Source of the DNA: Pycnopodia helianthoides
Taxonomy: Eukaryota > Echinodermata > Asteroidea > Forcipulatida > Asteriidae
NCBI GenBank assembly: GCA_032158295.1
Contig: CM063247.1
Span: 13,804,009-13,868,008 of the forward strand
Direction: 5' to 3'
DNA: 64,000 bases
Part shown: positions 59,502 through 64,000 of the stretch, piece by piece
How the letters are laid out: each line of letters begins with the position of its first letter
Numbering within the stretch: position 1 is the first letter of the stretch
Notes under the pieces: model-generated
Database searches by the model: none
The model's input: only the letters and a program-made list of their open reading frames with translations
What the model was told of the DNA's origin: nothing
Made by a program: the position numbers and the translations under genes

Positions 59502-60746
59502 CTGTGCATAAGTTGTGGGATTTGTTTGGATTTAAGTGACCTTTTTTACACTCTAAAAAATAAAAACAGGTCAGAGCAGACCTGGAGTCCGGGTTCCCGG
59601 TGGGCCTGATCCATATATGGGTCAGTATAACCCGGAATCTGTGTCACAATGACCAATATGTGGGTCAAACTGAAGCAGAATCCGAGTTATTGAATTTAAA
59701 ACCAGTTTCCGGAACCGAGAAATGGGTCAGCCCCCCCCCCACCTCCCCCCGGTGGGACCCATATTAATCCGGGTCAATTTGCTGCCAGGAGTTTTTAAAG
59801 GATATAGAAAAAAGGAAATCATACACGGTAAATATAGATCTTCAATAACGCTGTCATCCTCTCGGTCGGTGTTCCTATAGGATGCAGTTACTCGTCGTGT
59901 GTATAGTGCGAGAAGGTGCCAGACTATTTTTCCTTTTGCAGCCACGGTAAAACATGGAGTCCAATTTGAGGAACACAATGACACCCATGCACTGCTTTCA
60001 GACCTTGTCCCCAACCCTGCCCTGTCCCTTACAGCCTCGGATTTGTTTGTAAAAGGGGAAAATAAGGATCGAACAATATAAACCGTATAGTACGTCTGAT
60101 CCATGCCAAAGAACTTTTAATTAGTTCTCCCTCAATTCCGGCTTTCGTTCAATTCAATATCCGTCTCTAAAAAGGAGCGAAAACAGCTGGAAGAATCGTG
60201 TTAATGAAAAACAGAGCAAAGGACTGTCTCGTGAACTGTTTACAGCCATGACTTCTTTTTGAAGTTGATGGGACGGTTTTCGTCGAAAGAAATTTTGCAA
60301 TAAATCATTTTTTTGTTCTCTACTTATCGAATTTTGAGAACATAGAATTAGCTGTTGCAAAGTGCTTACCAACCAAAAGGACCATGGTGTACATGCAAAG
60401 AAATAGTTAATGGCCTCACGCTTCAACCCTAGCAAAGTCATTCTCGAAGGATAAAAATGACAACGCAACACACATAAACAGGTACAACAGAAGCAGTCAA
60501 GTGGAATGAAATGAAAGAGAGAGGCAGACCAATTTTGACAGATGATGCTCTTTCAAAACGAAAACCTACAAAAAAAACTTTCACATAAATACCACGGACA
60601 ATGCACAAAATACATATGTAACATGCAAAATTGTTAGAACATGGTTGATGGACGTGAGGTAATGTTGGAATGACATTCATTCATTCTAGTTTTTAATTCA
60701 CTACCACCTATCATTGGCAGGTTTGTTTTTCGTGCGAAACCTAAAA

Positions 60747-61307
60747 TAAAGGCTGATAGCTTTCTTGAATATTAAAGTAACCATTTAAAATTCAATTCCA
60801 AATTTAGGGGTCACATCGGCCGAAAATCGGACATGGCGTCTTTAAAGGAACATTACAGAATTGGTAATTGTAAAATATACTTTTGATCACAGATTTACAT
60901 AAAACTTACACGGTCTAATGATGATGATAGTAGAAAACATCCCTTGAAATATTTCTGTCTGAGATGCCATATTTGATGAGAAATGAATAAACTTATTTTC
61001 CGATTGGAGTTTATTGCTCAGTGAACGTTTTATTCGTTTGTTGAACCCATATGATTTCATGCAAATGTGTAATCGGTTTTTCACTATTTTCTCGTGACCC
61101 AGATGGCCGATCGATCTCAAACTTCTACAGGTTTGTCAGTTTATGTATATGGTGGATTACATAAAGTGCTTACACTGCCAGCAATTCTGTAATGTTCCTT
61201 TAAATAAAGGCTGGTAGCTATCTTGATTATGAAAGTAACTATACTTAAAATTCAAATCCAAATTAAGGGGTCACATCGACCGAAAATCGGACATGGCGTC
61301 TTTAAAG
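60747..61307. repeat. Tandem duplication of about 100 bases split by a MITE
   Basis: Units 60747-60845 and 61205-61307 share ATAAAGGCTG.TAGCT, AAATTCAA.TCCAAATT and CGAAAATCGGACATGGCGTC. The element at 60846-61199 lies at their junction. Confidence 0.75.
60846..61199. mobile_element. TTAA-type MITE, AGGAACATTACAGAATTGG family, copy 2
   Basis: Same ends as 38205-38581, internally in reverse orientation, flanked by TTAA (60842-60845 and 61200-61203). 354 bases. Confidence 0.88.
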
Positions 61308-62986
61308 CATCTCTTCACAACAACAAGTTGGGTTTCGCTACATTAATATTAGAATAAGTGAGCTATACTGCAATAATGCATTGAACCTTCCCGTTCATCG
61401 TACTGAGTATTAAAACAATTAAGTTCCAGTGACCTTTATAGGGAAGATGACCATGTTAAGTTCCAAATTGGAAAAACAAACCCTGTCTTCATCAAATAAT
61501 CCCCCACTCCGTCTTGCTTTGATAATCGGAAAATCACGTCTGCCAAAATCCACACCAAATATTTGCAGACAACACACAGATGGTGCTGACCACATCAGCC
61601 CCATCAGTGAAAGTTCAACACCTTACTGTGTGTTATCCACCGTGGAATATGCATCTGTCGCGATCTACAAGTTTAAATTAATCACCGCCTTCAGCGTTTG
61701 CTTCGCATTAAAGTCGTGATTTTTTTTAACAGTCAAGAAAACGGTCCACAGCATCCGGCATCATATCCCAAATACCAAGAGATTACATTCTTTTTTTTTT
61801 ACGGCCACCTGTTTTTTGTTGTATTATAATTTTGACTGAAGTATTACTGGATTTGTTTTAATCAAATTTGGTAGCACCGCACTGCAGACTCTATGCAGAC
61901 ATTTTGATGTATGGCTTACATATTAATCATCGCTAATGACATTAGTCTCCTTTAAAGTAATGTAACATTCCGAATTTCATAATAAACTATGAAAACCAAC
62001 AAAATGTCATTTCAGTAAATATCAATCATTTCCACGACTCAAGACTCCCCCCTCCTCCTGTGCGAAATTGAAGAGGAGCGTGTGATTATGTAAATATTAT
62101 TCATGGAAGGATTTGCGGCCTGTTGGGAAATGTTCCTATTTTGGTTCAATTCGACCCGTTAAACCACGGTCAGAGTCCATGAGTACTCACCTTGGCGTTG
62201 GGACAACTTTTGATAAGTGAATAATGGTATTTTCTCTACTCTCGGAAAACAATTCCGGTATTAAGACGAGGCTCTCGAGGTGACGATGGTTAAGATGGGG
62301 AGGGGGGGGGACGTGAGGTTGGAGTATACGGGCGATTGACTGCACTGCCACGGTCCGGCCCTGCTTGCAGCAGGCGGGGTTGTGCCTCCATCATTCATTC
62401 ATTCATGGCACGCGCATGGAACAGATGAGTCATGCTCAAGACATATCTTGAAGGGGAGGTCAGGCATTGAGAGTGGATGGTTAGAGGACGATGGTTAAGA
62501 AACGAGTAGTTACGCCATTTCGCATAACTCAAAAGATAATACAGGGCGACGTGTATTTGCAAATATGAATACACAAGTACAGCTATGCCTAATACTTGTG
62601 CTAAAAAGCATGCAGCAAAATAAAATTCATAACAGTCGGAAAACCCTGAGCAATAAACACAGCGCTCAAGATGAATATTTTATTATTTTACAATGTCTGC
62701 TCCATCACACAGCGAGGTAATTTGGTTACATTGTGACGTGACGAAGAAATGTTGATGTACGAGTGAATGAAAGTCGGTCCGATCTAATAAGTGCGAGTCA
62801 AATTAGCAAGGTTCCCCCAAAACACCGCGGCCATCTTTGTCTGATCACTGCATGCGTCACCACGAAAATAGCACTGATCACCATTACAACAGAGGCACCT
62901 GACTATAAAACCATCTGCATTCGGTTCGGGTCACAGGGGTCTTGTTTAAAATTTGAAATACAAAATCAAGATCAAATCTGTCTCAA

Positions 62987-63362
62987 TTAAAGGCACTAGA
63001 CACTATTGGTAATTACTCAAAATAATTGTTAGCATAAAAACTTACTTGGTAACGAGCAATGGAGAGCTGTTGATAGTACAAAACATTGTGAGAAACGGCT
63101 CCCTCTGAAGTAACGTAGTTTTTGAGAAAGCGGTAATTTCTCACTCAAATAATAAAAGACTTCTAGCTGAAGCCTTTAATTATGCATCTGAAAGCACACA
63201 AAGTACTGCAACAGGGGTGTTTTTTCTTTCATTATTCTCTTGCAAATTCGATGACCAATTGAGCCCAAATTTTCACAGGTTTGTTATTTTATGCATATGT
63301 TGGGATACACCAAGTGAGAATACTGGTCTTTGACAATTACCAAACGTGTCCAGTGCCTTTAA
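62987..63362. mobile_element. TTAA-type MITE, AGGCACTAGACACTATTGG subfamily
   Basis: TTAA at 62987-62990 and 63359-63362; ends AGGCACTAGACACTATTGG and CCAAACGTGTCCAGTGCCT. The centre contains AAAGACTTCTAGCTGAAG, differing from the 49788/59115 pair. Confidence 0.88.
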
Positions 63363-64000
63363 CACGCTGTAGGCCTACCATAGAATTAACTACTCACAAT
63401 AACGTGTCATTAAATTTTTATTCAAAATGCAATTATTACTAGTGTTACCATGTTAAAGCCCTCTGTTGCTTTTTTTACAATGTTACAATTTATCGGATAC
63501 TTTACCTTAAGACAACATGGTGCCTCGATCAAATGTAAAAGGTGACGTCACACCTGTATAGTCTTATCACCGATGGATTATAGAATTAGCTACATTTACC
63601 GCTAAAACGTATAGAAGGTGAGGGTGGATTGAATGACGAAGACGTTGAATTGAGTTAGTTGGGGCTTTTGGAGGACACACTTGCGGCTCGATTGAGTGAT
63701 GAAGCTTACGAAAAGGAACACGGCACTTACGAGGATGGGCGATGGTCCAATGAACATATATCAATCGAGACCTTTGTTGCAATCAAAGTTAACTATAAGA
63801 TATACCAGTATCAGATATAACTATTGGAAACTGAGATATATCTTGGAAAAAAAAGATATTTCAAAGTAGTAGGTGAAAGGTTGCATGGTGAAGAAACAAC
63901 ACAAAGGTTTGCGGTGTTTGTAGCATACACGACTTTTAGTACAATATAATTCTATAAAACGCTATATTATTTTGTTACTAAAAAGTCTCAATATCTCAGC

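Larger units (their letters stand above)
54230..64000. other. Intergenic region upstream of FBP1; no gene recognised
   Basis: AT-rich with four TTAA-type MITEs and one SINE. No open frame resembles a known protein. A good splice-donor context on the minus strand (CCAAG|GTGAGTA near 62,187-62,195) in a GC-richer patch could mark an untranslated exon, but nothing confirms it. Confidence 0.5.

Noticed and set aside
59727..60104. 125-residue minus-strand frame upstream of FBP1
   Set aside because: No recognisable domain, low-complexity Gly end, and no splice or promoter support.

Overview
This is a 64-kb piece of an intron-rich, AT-rich animal genome. It is packed with short inverted-repeat transposons (MITEs), tRNA-derived SINEs and minisatellites. 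Codons are standard, splice sites are GT-AG, and the proteins are metazoan. The repeat families, especially the TTAA-flanked elements with ends like AGGCAGTGGACACTATTGG, look like those of echinoderms, probably a sea star. That placement is from memory and is an inference.

Four genes can be built exon by exon, all on the minus strand. (1) ELL, an RNA polymerase II elongation factor of the super elongation complex, at 9959-29502, with ten coding exons found and a 12-kb first intron. (2) and (3) Two tandem paralogs of a small secreted SUEL/rhamnose-binding-lectin-like protein, at 32910-34249 and 38773-39741, each with two exons. (4) FBP1, fructose-1,6-bisphosphatase, at 48362-54041, with six exons that join in phase to a complete 337-residue enzyme. 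The genes are functionally unrelated; only the two lectins share a history.

Layout: 1-9958 is intergenic with foldback elements and a short CpG-dense island near 1.9-2.1 kb. 9959-29502 is ELL, whose introns hold a hAT-type MITE, several SINEs and three minisatellites. 29503-29760 is the likely ELL promoter, with a CRE and a CCAAT box. About 30.25-34.65 kb is copy A of a tandem segmental duplication and about 34.65-42.71 kb is copy B. Copy B is longer because of a TG microsatellite expansion, a TTAA MITE and a roughly 2.6-kb insertion. 43.1-44.0 kb is a C-rich minisatellite. 44.4-44.8 kb holds two tRNA-Asn-like repeats. 47.0-47.3 kb is a hexanucleotide array. 48.4-54.3 kb is FBP1 with its promoter. 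54.3-64 kb is intergenic and rich in MITEs.

No bacterial-style system, CRISPR array, rRNA gene or intact autonomous transposon was seen. The most informative parts are the duplicated lectin locus, which works as a natural before-and-after experiment (a filled and an empty MITE site, an intronic MITE in opposite orientations, a microsatellite grown from a GT5 seed, and a fast-changing centre of the lectin between unchanged ends), and the nested or target-site-defined MITEs.
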